Source of the DNA: an uncultured Croceicoccus sp.
GTDB lineage: Bacteria; Pseudomonadota; Alphaproteobacteria; Sphingomonadales; Sphingomonadaceae
DNA: 64,000 nucleotides
NCBI RefSeq assembly: GCF_947496385.1
Contig: NZ_CANMCP010000004.1
Span: forward strand, 294,922 to 358,921
Reading direction: 5' to 3'
Shown: positions 38,183-47,605 of the stretch, piece after piece
Numbering within the stretch: the stretch's first letter is position 1
How the letters are laid out: each line of letters opens with the position of its first letter
Made by a program: the position numbers and the translations under genes
Notes under the pieces: generated by a model
The model's database searches: none
What the model was told of the DNA's origin: nothing
What the model saw: only the letters and a program-made list of their open reading frames with translations

Positions 38183-39559
38183 ATGACCGATGTGCAGGCG
38201 CTCATGCGCGAAAACTATCCGGGCAACACCTGGGCCGATGTCGCGGAGCGTGATGGCCGCCTGCCGCCCGTCCTCGCGCAGCAGAGCAATCCTGCGCAGG
38301 ATCTCTCCGACATTCCGTTCGAACGCTATATCGGGCAGGATTTCTTCGAGGCCGAGTTCGAGCATGTCTGGAAACGCGTGTGGCAGTTCGCCTGCCGCGA
38401 CGAATATCTGGAAGAGCCGGGCGATTTCTTCGTTTACGACATCGGCCGCCTGTCCGCCGTCATCGTGAAGACCGACACCGGGTTGAAGGCGTTCTACAAT
38501 TCCTGCCTGCACCGGGGGACGAAGCTGAAGCCTTCGGGTTCGTGCGGTTGGTCGCCCGACATTACCTGCCCCTTTCACAACTGGAGCTGGAATCTCGACG
38601 GGTCGCTGAAGAACATCCCCTGCGATTTCGAATTTCCGCAGGTGGAGCGGGACAAGGCCGGCCTGACCAGCGTTCAGGTCGAAAGCTGGAACGGGATGGT
38701 GTTCGTGAACTTCGACGCGGACGCGCCGCCACTGGTCGCTTATCTCGAAGTCCTGCCCGACCATTTCCGCAACTGGGACCTGCGCGGATGGTATGTCGCC
38801 ACCCATGTGCGCAAACATCTGCCGGGGAACTGGAAGCTGTCGATGGAGGCTTTCATGGAAGCCTATCACACGCCCTTCGTCCATCCCGAGATGACGAACG
38901 TGGTGGGCGACCATAACATGCAGCACGACATATTCTCCCGCCATGTCAGCCGCGACCTGTGCGCCATGGCAACGGCCAGCCCCACCGCGCAGAAAAGCAT
39001 GAGCGAGCAGGAGTTGCTCGACATGATGCTCGTCGGTGACGGCAAGATGATCGGCGCACGCGCGAAGGTGCCGGAGGGAAAGACCGCCCGGTGGGTCATG
39101 GCGCAGCAGCTTCGCGAGCGGATGAAAAGCGAATTCGACCTCGATTACTCCGGCCATTCGGTGCCGGAGATGATCGATTCCATCAAATATCACGTCTTTC
39201 CCAATGTCATGATCTACCCTGCGCCCGGTCTGTGCCTAGTGCAGCAATTCCGGCCCGACGGGCATGACCGCGACCATTCGATCTTCGATCAGTACGTGCT
39301 CCATCCCAAGCCGCGCGACGGCAAGTACGAAGTCGCCGAAGTCGAGGAACTCGGCGAGGACGAGGCCTTTGCCAGCCTCGAAAGCATGGACCCTTTCCTC
39401 GCCAGCGTGCTCGACCAGGATACCGATATCATGCGGGCGCAGCGCGAGGGCATGTACACCAGCGGCAAGGGTGCGCAGACGCTTTCCTCCTATCAGGAAT
39501 CGCGGATCCGGCATTTCCACAAGACGCTGGGCGAATACATGCAGGACGCTTCGGCATGA
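38183..39559 (+). CDS. Aromatic ring-hydroxylating (Rieske) oxygenase alpha subunit A
   Basis: Rieske CLHRG...CPFHNWSW; Fe(II) site region NWKLSMEAFMEAYHTPFVHP. Confidence 0.92.
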   Translation: MTDVQALMRENYPGNTWADVAERDGRLPPVLAQQSNPAQDLSDIPFERYIGQDFFEAEFEHVWKRVWQFACRDEYLEEPGDFFVYDIGRLSAVIVKTDTGLKAFYNSCLHRGTKLKPSGSCGWSPDITCPFHNWSWNLDGSLKNIPCDFEFPQVERDKAGLTSVQVESWNGMVFVNFDADAPPLVAYLEVLPDHFRNWDLRGWYVATHVRKHLPGNWKLSMEAFMEAYHTPFVHPEMTNVVGDHNMQHDIFSRHVSRDLCAMATASPTAQKSMSEQELLDMMLVGDGKMIGARAKVPEGKTARWVMAQQLRERMKSEFDLDYSGHSVPEMIDSIKYHVFPNVMIYPAPGLCLVQQFRPDGHDRDHSIFDQYVLHPKPRDGKYEVAEVEELGEDEAFASLESMDPFLASVLDQDTDIMRAQREGMYTSGKGAQTLSSYQESRIRHFHKTLGEYMQDASA

Positions 39560-40050
39560 GCGCCCCGATCAGGGGGGTCCACCACGTCGGCATGAGCGTG
39601 CCCGACCTCGATACCGCGCGGCGTTTCTTCATCGACCTGCTCGGCGCTGAGGAAATCAGCGCCGCCGAATGGGAGCCGGGCGATGCGATGATCGACGCGA
39701 TCGTCGGCTTGCGGGATTCGGCGGCGAAAACCTTCATCGCGCGGCTGAAGAACGTGCAGGTCGAATGTTTCGAATATAGCAGCCCGCGCGCACCGGACGC
39801 GGACCCGGACCGCCCCGTCAACCATTTCGGCTACACCCATGTCGGGTTCGAGGTCGACGATATTCAGGCCACCTACGAGCGCATGATCGACGCGGGCCTG
39901 ACCTTCCACACCCCGCCCGATCTCAGCACGATCACCACCGACGAGGATGGGCGCAAGACCGGTTTCGCGGCGACCTATGGGCGCGATTATTTCGGCAATG
40001 TGTTCGAGATCCTCGAAATCCATGAAAACGACATGATCAAGCCGAACTGA
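39556..40050 (+). CDS. VOC (glyoxalase/extradiol-like) family protein
   Basis: IRGVHHVGMSVPDLDTARRFFIDLLGAEE...HVGFEVDDIQATYERM; ATGA coupling. Confidence 0.88.
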   Translation: MSAPIRGVHHVGMSVPDLDTARRFFIDLLGAEEISAAEWEPGDAMIDAIVGLRDSAAKTFIARLKNVQVECFEYSSPRAPDADPDRPVNHFGYTHVGFEVDDIQATYERMIDAGLTFHTPPDLSTITTDEDGRKTGFAATYGRDYFGNVFEILEIHENDMIKPN

Positions 40051-40093
40051 CGCCGCGGGGCGCCACGCGAAAACACAAGGGGAGAGCAAGCCG

Positions 40094-40921
40094 ATGGATC
40101 TCGAACTCAACGGCAGGAAAGTGGTTATCAGCGCCGCGACGCGCGGCATCGGCCGGAGCATCGTGGAGAGCTTCCTCGACGAAGGGGCGATCGTATCCTT
40201 CTGCGGCCGGCGCGCGCAGGGCAAGCAAGGCAATCCGAGCGACGAGAGCGTTTTTGCCAATCCGTTGACCGGCGATGGCGTCGAAGAGGCGGTCGCCGCT
40301 CTCGAAAAACGCGGCACGGTTTTTGGTTCGGTCGTCGATTGCGGCTATCCCGAACAGGTGGAGCGATGGGTCGAAAAGGCCGCCGCGGACATGGGCGGTA
40401 TCGATATTGTCGTCTCCAATGCGAGCGCTCTTGGCGGAACGCCGCGCAGTCGCAAGGGGTGGGACATCAATTACAATGTCGATCTGATGTCGGCGGTCGC
40501 GATGTTCGATACAGCGCTTCCCTATCTCAAGGCATCGGACGCGGCGGCCTTTGTCCAGATGTCGACGATCACGGCAATCGAGAACCACGCGTTCGGCGAA
40601 TCGGGTTTGAGCTATGGCGCGATGAAGGCCGCGCTCATCAATTACACCCATCAGCTGGCCATGGATTACATGAAGGACGGCATTCGCTGCAACTGTGTCG
40701 GGCCTGGGCCGGTCTATATCGCCGACGGCAGCTGGGGCTATCTCGAAAAGGAGATGCCGGATTATTTCGCCGCCAACAGGGACAGGCATCCCGCCGGTCG
40801 TTTCGGCAGGCCGGAGGAGATCGCCGATGCGGTGCTCTATCTCGCGTCGGCGCGGGCGTCGTGGATCACCGGCGTGAACCTCACCGTCGACGGCGGTTTT
40901 ACCCGCAACGTCAAATACTGA
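40094..40921 (+). CDS. SDR family oxidoreductase
   Basis: GRKVVISAATRGIGRSIV, SNAS, YGAMKAALINYTHQLA, ITGVNLTVDGGF. Confidence 0.9.
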   Translation: MDLELNGRKVVISAATRGIGRSIVESFLDEGAIVSFCGRRAQGKQGNPSDESVFANPLTGDGVEEAVAALEKRGTVFGSVVDCGYPEQVERWVEKAAADMGGIDIVVSNASALGGTPRSRKGWDINYNVDLMSAVAMFDTALPYLKASDAAAFVQMSTITAIENHAFGESGLSYGAMKAALINYTHQLAMDYMKDGIRCNCVGPGPVYIADGSWGYLEKEMPDYFAANRDRHPAGRFGRPEEIADAVLYLASARASWITGVNLTVDGGFTRNVKY

Positions 40922-40944
40922 TCGTTATCGGAAAGGCTATCGCG

Positions 40945-42357
40945 ATGGACAGGACCGCAACCGACGCCGAATGGGGCGAGGATCGCAGCGAGGGCATCAG
41001 CTGGTCCGAGCTGATGGAGAAGGATTCGCGCACCCCGCCGGCCGCGCTGACGGAGCCGAGCTATACCTATCGCGGGTCGGAGCCCATTCCCGCCGAACGC
41101 TACACGAGCGAGGCATTCGCGCAGGCCGAGCGGGAGAAAATGTGGCCGCATGTCTGGCAATTCGCCGCGCGCGAGGAAGACTTGCCCGAACCGGGCGATT
41201 TCATCGTCTATGAAAATGCGGGCCGCTCCTTTCTCGTTTCGCGGCAGGAGGACGGTTCGGTGCGGGCAATGCACAATGTCTGCCTCCATCGCGGACGCAA
41301 GCTGCGCACCGAGGACGGCAATACCGACCGATTTACCTGCCCTTTCCACGGTTTCACGTGGAACAAGAACGGGTCGTTCGATCACGCGCCGTGTCAGTGG
41401 GATTTTCGTCACCTGGCCCAAAAGGACATGGACCTGCCCGACGCCGAGGTCGGGCGATGGGGCGGCTATATCTTCGTGCGGGAGGAGAAGGGCGGCCCCA
41501 GCCTGGAGGAGTATCTCGCGCCGCTTCCCGAACATTTCAAACGCTGGCGGCACGAGGAATGCGTGACGGTCATGCGCGTCGCCAAGGAAGTCGCCGCAAA
41601 CTGGAAAGTGACGATGGAGGCGTTCATGGAGGCGTGGCACACGGTCGTCACCCATCCGCAACTCCTGCCCTTCACCGGCGATTGCAACGCGGCATACTGG
41701 ACCTGGGGCGACAATGTGAATGCGAACTTCACCCCCTTCGGCGTGACCAGCCCCCATGTTACCGAGGGTAAGGGGCAGCAGTGGATCGTCGACGAATTCG
41801 TGAAATTCAACGGGCGCAGTGCCGACAATTACGAACAGAATGCCGACCCCATGGCCATTGCCGTTCCCGACGGCATGACCGCCCGCGAAGCACTGGGCGC
41901 GCAGATGCGCAAGCTTTATACCGAGCAGACCGGCTATGATCACGAGGATGCGACCGATGCGGAATTGCTCGATGGGCTGGTGTATAACGTCTTTCCGAAT
42001 TTCGCGCCGTGGGCCGGCTTCATGCCGAACATCGTCTATCGCTGGTTGCCGGGACGGACGCCCGACACCTGCGTGATGGAGGTGCGGATCCTCTCGCGGG
42101 TAAAGCGGGGCGAGCCCATGCCGCATGGCGCGCCGCTCAAATTCCTCACCCTCGACCAGAAATGGACAGAAGCGCCCGAACTCGGCGTGCTGGCCGATGT
42201 TTTCGAACAGGACATGGAAAATCTTCCCTATGTGCAGGAAGGGCTGCATTGTTCGAAAAACGGGGAAGCGCAGCTGGGCAATTATCAGGAAATCCGTATC
42301 CGTCATTTTCAGGATACGCTGACGCAATATCTCGATCGCGAGAGCGACGACGGATAA
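40945..42357 (+). CDS. Aromatic ring-hydroxylating (Rieske) oxygenase alpha subunit B
   Basis: CLHRGRKLRTEDGNTDRFTCPFHGFTW; NWKVTMEAFMEAWHTVVTHPQ; start trimmed from the longer ORF. Confidence 0.92.
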   Translation: MDRTATDAEWGEDRSEGISWSELMEKDSRTPPAALTEPSYTYRGSEPIPAERYTSEAFAQAEREKMWPHVWQFAAREEDLPEPGDFIVYENAGRSFLVSRQEDGSVRAMHNVCLHRGRKLRTEDGNTDRFTCPFHGFTWNKNGSFDHAPCQWDFRHLAQKDMDLPDAEVGRWGGYIFVREEKGGPSLEEYLAPLPEHFKRWRHEECVTVMRVAKEVAANWKVTMEAFMEAWHTVVTHPQLLPFTGDCNAAYWTWGDNVNANFTPFGVTSPHVTEGKGQQWIVDEFVKFNGRSADNYEQNADPMAIAVPDGMTAREALGAQMRKLYTEQTGYDHEDATDAELLDGLVYNVFPNFAPWAGFMPNIVYRWLPGRTPDTCVMEVRILSRVKRGEPMPHGAPLKFLTLDQKWTEAPELGVLADVFEQDMENLPYVQEGLHCSKNGEAQLGNYQEIRIRHFQDTLTQYLDRESDDG

Positions 42358-42515
42358 GAGGCCCGGGACGCAAATCCGGCCTCGCGGCGCTATCGGCCAC
42401 AAATCGAAGGCTGAAAGCTTGCAGTCCCGACAGGGGGTGAAGGGACCGCGCACCTTTCAGCGGTTGGCTTTGATCGGAGCTGATGAACGCATGGATGCGC
42501 AATCGGCCCGAGAAG

Positions 42516-42905
42516 CTATGCCGGCCGGAAGAAGGGTCGGTCGAACCGGGGCAAATGGCCCGCGAGTTTTCGACGATATAGCGGCAGTGTTCGAAACGGC
42601 GTTCGCGACAGGCGGCAAAGGCGTCTTCGGGCGTGTTGGCCCGGGCCTGTTCCCCGGCCATCACGATGCTGTCCTCGATCGCCATGCCGGCCCCTGTCCA
42701 AGGTGAGGCGTGGTCGCATGCACCGCATCGCCGAGCAGGACACCGCGCCCGCTGGTCCACGGGCCGTCGAGCATCATCGTTTCGAGCGATAGACCACGCT
42801 CTCGTCATCGGTGATGCCCCTAGCCAGTTCGCGGATCTGCGGCGCGGTCCCGGTCAGCGTTTCGCGCATGGCTTTTGCGATACCGGTCTCGTCGTATCTT
42901 TTGCT
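42516..42905 (-). pseudogene. Remnant of FAD-dependent monooxygenase (PHBH-like fold), C-terminal part, at least two frameshifts
   Basis: Reading across three minus frames: YDETGIAKAMRETLTGTAPQIRELARGITDDESVVYRS / MMLDGPWTSGRGVLLGDAVHATTPHLGQG / AGMAIEDSIVMAGEQARANTPEDAFAACRERRFEHCRYIVENSRAI, matching the conserved GDAAHATTPHLGQGAGMAIED block. Confidence 0.8.
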
Positions 42906-42930
42906 AATCTATCATCAATGGTATCGATGA

Positions 42931-43848
42931 ATGATGCGGCTCGACAATTTCGATCTCAACCTGCTCGTGGCGTTCGACGTGTTGATGCAGGAGCAGAACG
43001 TCACCCGCGCGGCCCATCGCCTCCACGTCACCCAATCCGCGATGAGCGCGTCTCTCAAGCGGCTGCGCGAAAGTTTTCAGGACGATATCCTGGCGCAGCA
43101 TGGCAAGCGGATGATACCGACGCCTTTCGCGCTGACCATGCAGGGTGAGATTGCGGACAAGATTTCGGAGCTTCGCGCGCTCATCACGCGGCAGGGCAGT
43201 TTCGATCCCCGCCGGTCGGAGCGGCGCTTCCGCATCGCCGCCTCCGATTACATCACGACGGTCCTTCTGGCCCCGCTGCTCGACACGCTGGAACAGGACG
43301 CGCCATTGGCCAGCTTCACCTTCGAACTGCCCGGCCCGGAATCGCAGGTAGCGCTGGGCAATGGCGATCTCGACCTCATGTTCACGCCCGAAATCTTCCT
43401 CCATCCCGATCATCCGCATGAACTCGTGTTCGCGGAACGGCACGTGACCGTCGCCTGCCCCGAAAATCCGCGCGTTGCCGGAGGGTTGAGCCGGGCGACC
43501 TTCCTCGATTCCGGCCATGTCGGGGTGAGCGTCGCGCGCAAGCAGACCTTTGCCGACGCATGGCTGATGCAGAACGCGGTCGAACGGCGGATCGAGGTGC
43601 GGGTGCCGTCCTTCATCCAGGCGCCGTTCCTCGTGCCGGGAACGCAGCGGCTGTGCGTGATGCATGAAAGGCTCGCGCATGATATGGCGAAGCGCCTTCC
43701 CCTGAAAATCCTGCCGGTGCCGTTCCCGATCCCGCCGATGCGCGAGATGATGCAGTTTCATGCGACGCGAAAGGGCGATCCGGGGTTGAGCTGGCTGAGA
43801 GGCAAGATCTACGAGATGGCATCCCGCCGCACCCCGCCTTCGGCCTGA
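42931..43848 (+). CDS. LysR family transcriptional regulator
   Basis: MMRLDNFDLNLLVAFDVLMQEQNVTRAAHRLHVTQSAMSASLKRLRESFQDDILAQHGKRMIPT. Confidence 0.92.
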   Translation: MMRLDNFDLNLLVAFDVLMQEQNVTRAAHRLHVTQSAMSASLKRLRESFQDDILAQHGKRMIPTPFALTMQGEIADKISELRALITRQGSFDPRRSERRFRIAASDYITTVLLAPLLDTLEQDAPLASFTFELPGPESQVALGNGDLDLMFTPEIFLHPDHPHELVFAERHVTVACPENPRVAGGLSRATFLDSGHVGVSVARKQTFADAWLMQNAVERRIEVRVPSFIQAPFLVPGTQRLCVMHERLAHDMAKRLPLKILPVPFPIPPMREMMQFHATRKGDPGLSWLRGKIYEMASRRTPPSA

Positions 43849-44657
43849 GGAATCCGAGGCGCGCGGCGCAACGGCGGTGAATTCGCCCTTCTGGGATCGA
43901 CGCGATCGCCAGCCGTTCATCGAGCGGACGGACGACGTGCTCCCCCATCGGCCCGAAAGGCGGTGCGATGCCGCCCGGCGCGTTCGGACATCAAGGCGAG
44001 CGTGTGGTTCGTCACCCTGACCCGAATGTTCGTGGTGCGAAGGGCGGACAGGGCCGCCAATGGGGCTGTCGTGCCGATCGCGAGGAGGGCGCCTGCATCG
44101 ACCATAGCCAACGCGTCGCACGACCTCGCCGCTCTGATCGGTCCGTACCGACAGGCGTGTCGCGTATGTGGGTACGGCGTCTCCTACGGCAGGCCGTCGG
44201 TGCTGCGCATAATGCAGGCCCCGGCCCTGTGAAACGCGACGAGATTGATTTCGACGGCATTGCGTCGGCCGAAGCGGATGCGTCGCTGGATCTTGGCCAC
44301 CGTATTGATGTGGTCGAGGCCGCGGGCCGGGCGCTGCGCACGCCGGCTCAGGCGGCGGGCTATCGCGCGTTGCGCGCGCAGGACGCGCTGGGCGGGATCG
44401 GCGATGTGGCCGGCCACGATCTTCGCACCTTCATGGGCAGGCTGCCCAATTTCCTGACGCTTCGCGCGCGTATCTCGCCGATCACTGCGGGACTCTCGCG
44501 CGACGCGATGCAACCGGAACTCGCACGGTTAAGCGCGAATGTTCTTTCCCCTTCTATGTCCGGATAGAAGCGAAAACCTGCCGCCTTTCCCGCGGTTCGC
44601 GCGGTCATGCCGGTATCGTTGATCACAGCCGGAAAACAGGATTGCATCAATAAATCT

Positions 44658-44669
44658 ACATATATATGT
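44658..44669. promoter_or_regulatory. AT-rich perfect palindrome at padR-like gene start (putative PadR operator)
   Basis: ACATATATATGT, 8 bp upstream of the ATG at 44678; AT-rich island in GC-rich DNA. Confidence 0.5.
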
Positions 44670-44980
44670 CTAGCGCCATGGTTCGCTCCCGACGCCCCTC
44701 TCCGCAAATGCTCGCCGTTCTCGCCGCGCTGTATGATCGGGCGCCCGAGCGGATCCACGGCTATGATCTCATGAAGCTGACCGGGTTGAAGTCAGGCTCG
44801 CTCTACCCGCTGTTGATGCGGATGAGCGACCGCGGCCTGCTCGCCTCCGAATGGTGCGAGCCGACCGCGCCCGGACGGCCCCCGCGCCATGCCTATCGCC
44901 TGACGGCGCGCGGCGTGGCGCTCGCACAAGCGGCCAGAAACGATCCCGATTCGTCCGGCCTCGTGGGTGCAAAGGCATGA
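44666..44980 (+). CDS. PadR family transcriptional regulator (start 44666 or 44678)
   Basis: PSPQMLAVLAALYDRAPERIHGYDLMKLTGLKSGSLYPLLMRMSDRGLLASEW. Confidence 0.88.
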   Translation: MSSAMVRSRRPSPQMLAVLAALYDRAPERIHGYDLMKLTGLKSGSLYPLLMRMSDRGLLASEWCEPTAPGRPPRHAYRLTARGVALAQAARNDPDSSGLVGAKA

Positions 44981-45609
44981 GCGGCGGGATCGCCCGCGCG
45001 GTCATGACGCTCGCCCTGGCGGGGCTGGGCCCGCATCGCCGCGACTGGGCCGCGGCCATGCGTGCCGAATTCGCCATGGCGGCGGAGGCCGGCGAGGGCT
45101 TGGCGTTCGCGTTCGGCTGCCTCGCGACCGCGTGGCGGGAATTGCCGGCCCATCACGAGGGCCGTCTTGCCCTGTCACGCTACACGTTCGCGCTCGGGCT
45201 GATCCTGCCCGCGGCGGCGGTCCTGCTGGCCGGGTTGTGGTGGGGCTATCCTTGGGTCGAGCCTCCCTACGCGGACGGCATTGCCCGTTTCGCGAAGGTG
45301 CCGACCGTCCTGCCGGCGACCATTCACGCGGGCAACGCCTTCGCCGTTCCGTGGTTGGCGACCTTGCTGCTGCTGCGCGTGGGCGGTCTGATGCTGTCTG
45401 CCTGGTTCGTGGTCGAAGCCGACTGGAACAGGGCTGCCGCCATCCAGCGGGCAGGCGCCGCCGCCACGGTCACGCTGGCGCTTTTTGCCGCCATCGTGGT
45501 CGCGGATTTCACCTGCGTGGTACTGCCCCTGCTCGCCCTGTGCGCAGAGATGCTGTCGATCGCCTTGCTGCGCCGGTGGCATGATGGCGAGAATGCTGCC
45601 GTGGCCTAG
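44977..45609 (+). CDS. Hypothetical membrane protein co-transcribed with PadR regulator
   Basis: ATGA overlap with padR; several hydrophobic segments. Confidence 0.72.
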   Translation: MSGGIARAVMTLALAGLGPHRRDWAAAMRAEFAMAAEAGEGLAFAFGCLATAWRELPAHHEGRLALSRYTFALGLILPAAAVLLAGLWWGYPWVEPPYADGIARFAKVPTVLPATIHAGNAFAVPWLATLLLLRVGGLMLSAWFVVEADWNRAAAIQRAGAAATVTLALFAAIVVADFTCVVLPLLALCAEMLSIALLRRWHDGENAAVA

Positions 45610-45679
45610 GCCGGTTCAGACCCATCTCTCCCGGCGGCCCCGTGGGCGCGGCACGAGGAGACAACGAGGAGAGGCCATC

Positions 45680-46957
45680 ATGATCGAAGACCGGATCGCG
45701 CCGCGCGTCGGACCCACCCCGCCCACGGGGCAGGAACGGCTGGCGAGCCTCGATTTCATGCGCGGCATTGCGGTGATGGGCATCCTTGCCGCCAATATCG
45801 TCGCCTTCGGACAGCCGCAGATCGCCTATCTCTGGCCGGGCGGTTTCCTGACCGAACACGGACCGCTTTCGGACTGGCTCTGGGTCGTGCAATTCACGGT
45901 GATCGACGGCAAGATGCGCGGCCTTTTCACGCTGCTGTTCGGCGCAGGGATGATCCTGTTCCTCGACCGGGCACGGGCACGCGGGAAGGGGCGCTGGCTG
46001 CAGGCACGCCGCCTCGGCTGGCTCTTCCTGTTCGGCTATGGGCATTTTCTCTTTCTGTCGAAGGGCGACATCCTGGCGATTTACGCGACCTGCGGGCTCA
46101 TCGCGCTGCTGTGCGCGCGATGGCGGCCCAGGACGCAGCTGTGGGTCGGCGTCGCGGTCTATCTGCTGGGCGCGTTGAAGGACACCGTGGTTCTGGGGCG
46201 GGTGTATGCGGCCGCATCCGGACGGATCGCCCCGGTTCGGGATGGAACGGGGGACCTCGCCGCCGCAATGCGCGACGCCGCGATCGCCGATTCCCGCATC
46301 GAAAGCGTGTTGATCCGGGCGGGCGATTACGGCGGTTGGGTCCTGCACAATGTCACCGAACACGGGGTCCAGCCGCTGCTGTCGTGGGTGCAGAACGGGC
46401 TCGAAGCGATCCCCATGATGTTGATCGGCATGGCGCTTTACCGCCTCGGCCTGTTCGACGGGCGGCTCGATCCGCGTCGGCAGTCGCTTTGGGGATGGGT
46501 CGGACTGCTCGTCGGCCTTGCCGGAACGCTCGCGATCGGGCTCTGGAATCATGCCGAGGGGCTCAGCTATATGGGCGCGATCTGGTCGCTCGACGGGACG
46601 TCGGCCCTGCCGCGCCTGCCGATGGTCCTGGGGCTGGCGGCGCTGCTGTCGCTATGGGGACCGCGCGCGACCGGCTGGCTTGGCTCGCGCATTTCCGCGG
46701 CGGGGCGGATGGCATTCTCGAACTATCTGGGCACCTCGATCCTGATGCTGTTCGTGTTCTACGGCTGGGCGCTGGGCCTGTTTGGCGAGCTGAACCGGCC
46801 GGCATTGTATGGCGTGGTGGTGGTGACCTGGGCGATCATGCTGGCTTGGTCGCCGGCCTGGCTGGCGCGCTATTGCTTCGGTCCGCTCGAATGGGTGTGG
46901 CGGTGTCTCACCTACGCGCGCATCTTCCCGATCCGGCGTGACGCATCGCCCGGCTAG
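45680..46957 (+). CDS. DUF418 domain-containing membrane protein
   Basis: RLASLDFMRGIAVMGILAANIVAF; C-term GRMAFSNYLGTSILMLFVFYGWALGLFG...GPLEWVWRCLTY. Confidence 0.85.
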   Translation: MIEDRIAPRVGPTPPTGQERLASLDFMRGIAVMGILAANIVAFGQPQIAYLWPGGFLTEHGPLSDWLWVVQFTVIDGKMRGLFTLLFGAGMILFLDRARARGKGRWLQARRLGWLFLFGYGHFLFLSKGDILAIYATCGLIALLCARWRPRTQLWVGVAVYLLGALKDTVVLGRVYAAASGRIAPVRDGTGDLAAAMRDAAIADSRIESVLIRAGDYGGWVLHNVTEHGVQPLLSWVQNGLEAIPMMLIGMALYRLGLFDGRLDPRRQSLWGWVGLLVGLAGTLAIGLWNHAEGLSYMGAIWSLDGTSALPRLPMVLGLAALLSLWGPRATGWLGSRISAAGRMAFSNYLGTSILMLFVFYGWALGLFGELNRPALYGVVVVTWAIMLAWSPAWLARYCFGPLEWVWRCLTYARIFPIRRDASPG

Positions 46958-47227
46958 CGGTTCGCCACCTGGCGAAAGTTACCCGTTCGCGCGAGCTTTA
47001 TCGCGGCGAGAGAGTGCCGAGGCAAAGTCAGGTGAAAATTTCAAAGGCTGGGCATTGTGCGGCTTGCGAGCCGGGATGGCCGGTTACTCCCCGACTTGTC
47101 GCATCCTTACAGGCGCCCGATGGTCAAGGCGCCGAACCGGACCAAGTGATTCCGGAGCCGGGACCCGCCGAATTGGGAAGCATCCCGCGCGATTGTGAGA
47201 GATGTTGGAAAGCCATGCAAAGGCCGG

Positions 47228-47319
47228 TGGCGGAGACGGAGGGATTCGAACCCTCGATACCCGATAAAGAGTATGGTTCCTTAGCAGGGAACTGGTTTCA
47301 GCCACTCACCCACGTCTCC
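47228..47319 (-). tRNA. tRNA-Ser (GCT)
   Basis: Reverse complement GGAGACGTGGGTGAGTGGCTGAAACCAGTTCCCTGCTAAGGAAC...GAGGGTTCGAATCCCTCCGTCTCCGCCA; anticodon GCT, long variable arm, encoded CCA. Confidence 0.95.
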
Positions 47320-47605
47320 GGAACCGCGCCCTATAACGAGGTCCGTCGACCGCTTCAAGGGGGCGCCGTTGCAAAATGCCGTATCGCCGGGCGAACCGCA
47401 TCGCCGCAGCAGTGCAGCCCCGGCGAACATGCCATGGCGCGACGCGCACCGATTGCCGCGCAGGGGCCGGATTAACCGTCGGTTCAGGGCGCCCGATGCC
47501 TTTTGCGCGGAGCTTGCGGACTTGCCATCGGGCGTGCAATCGCGCACTCGACACGGCAGGCGCGCGGCGGTCGATGGACTGCGCCGCAGCAGACGGGAAA
47601 CGACA

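Noticed and set aside
40837-42453. 538-aa minus-strand ORF
   Set aside because: Antisense to Rieske B and part of the SDR; shadow ORF.
44138-44151. TCGGT-CCGT-ACCGA mini-hairpin
   Set aside because: Five-bp arms occur by chance at this GC content; no supporting context.
47228-47319. tRNA-Ser as the attachment site of a genomic island
   Set aside because: No integrase and no repeated tRNA 3' fragment noticed in the window.
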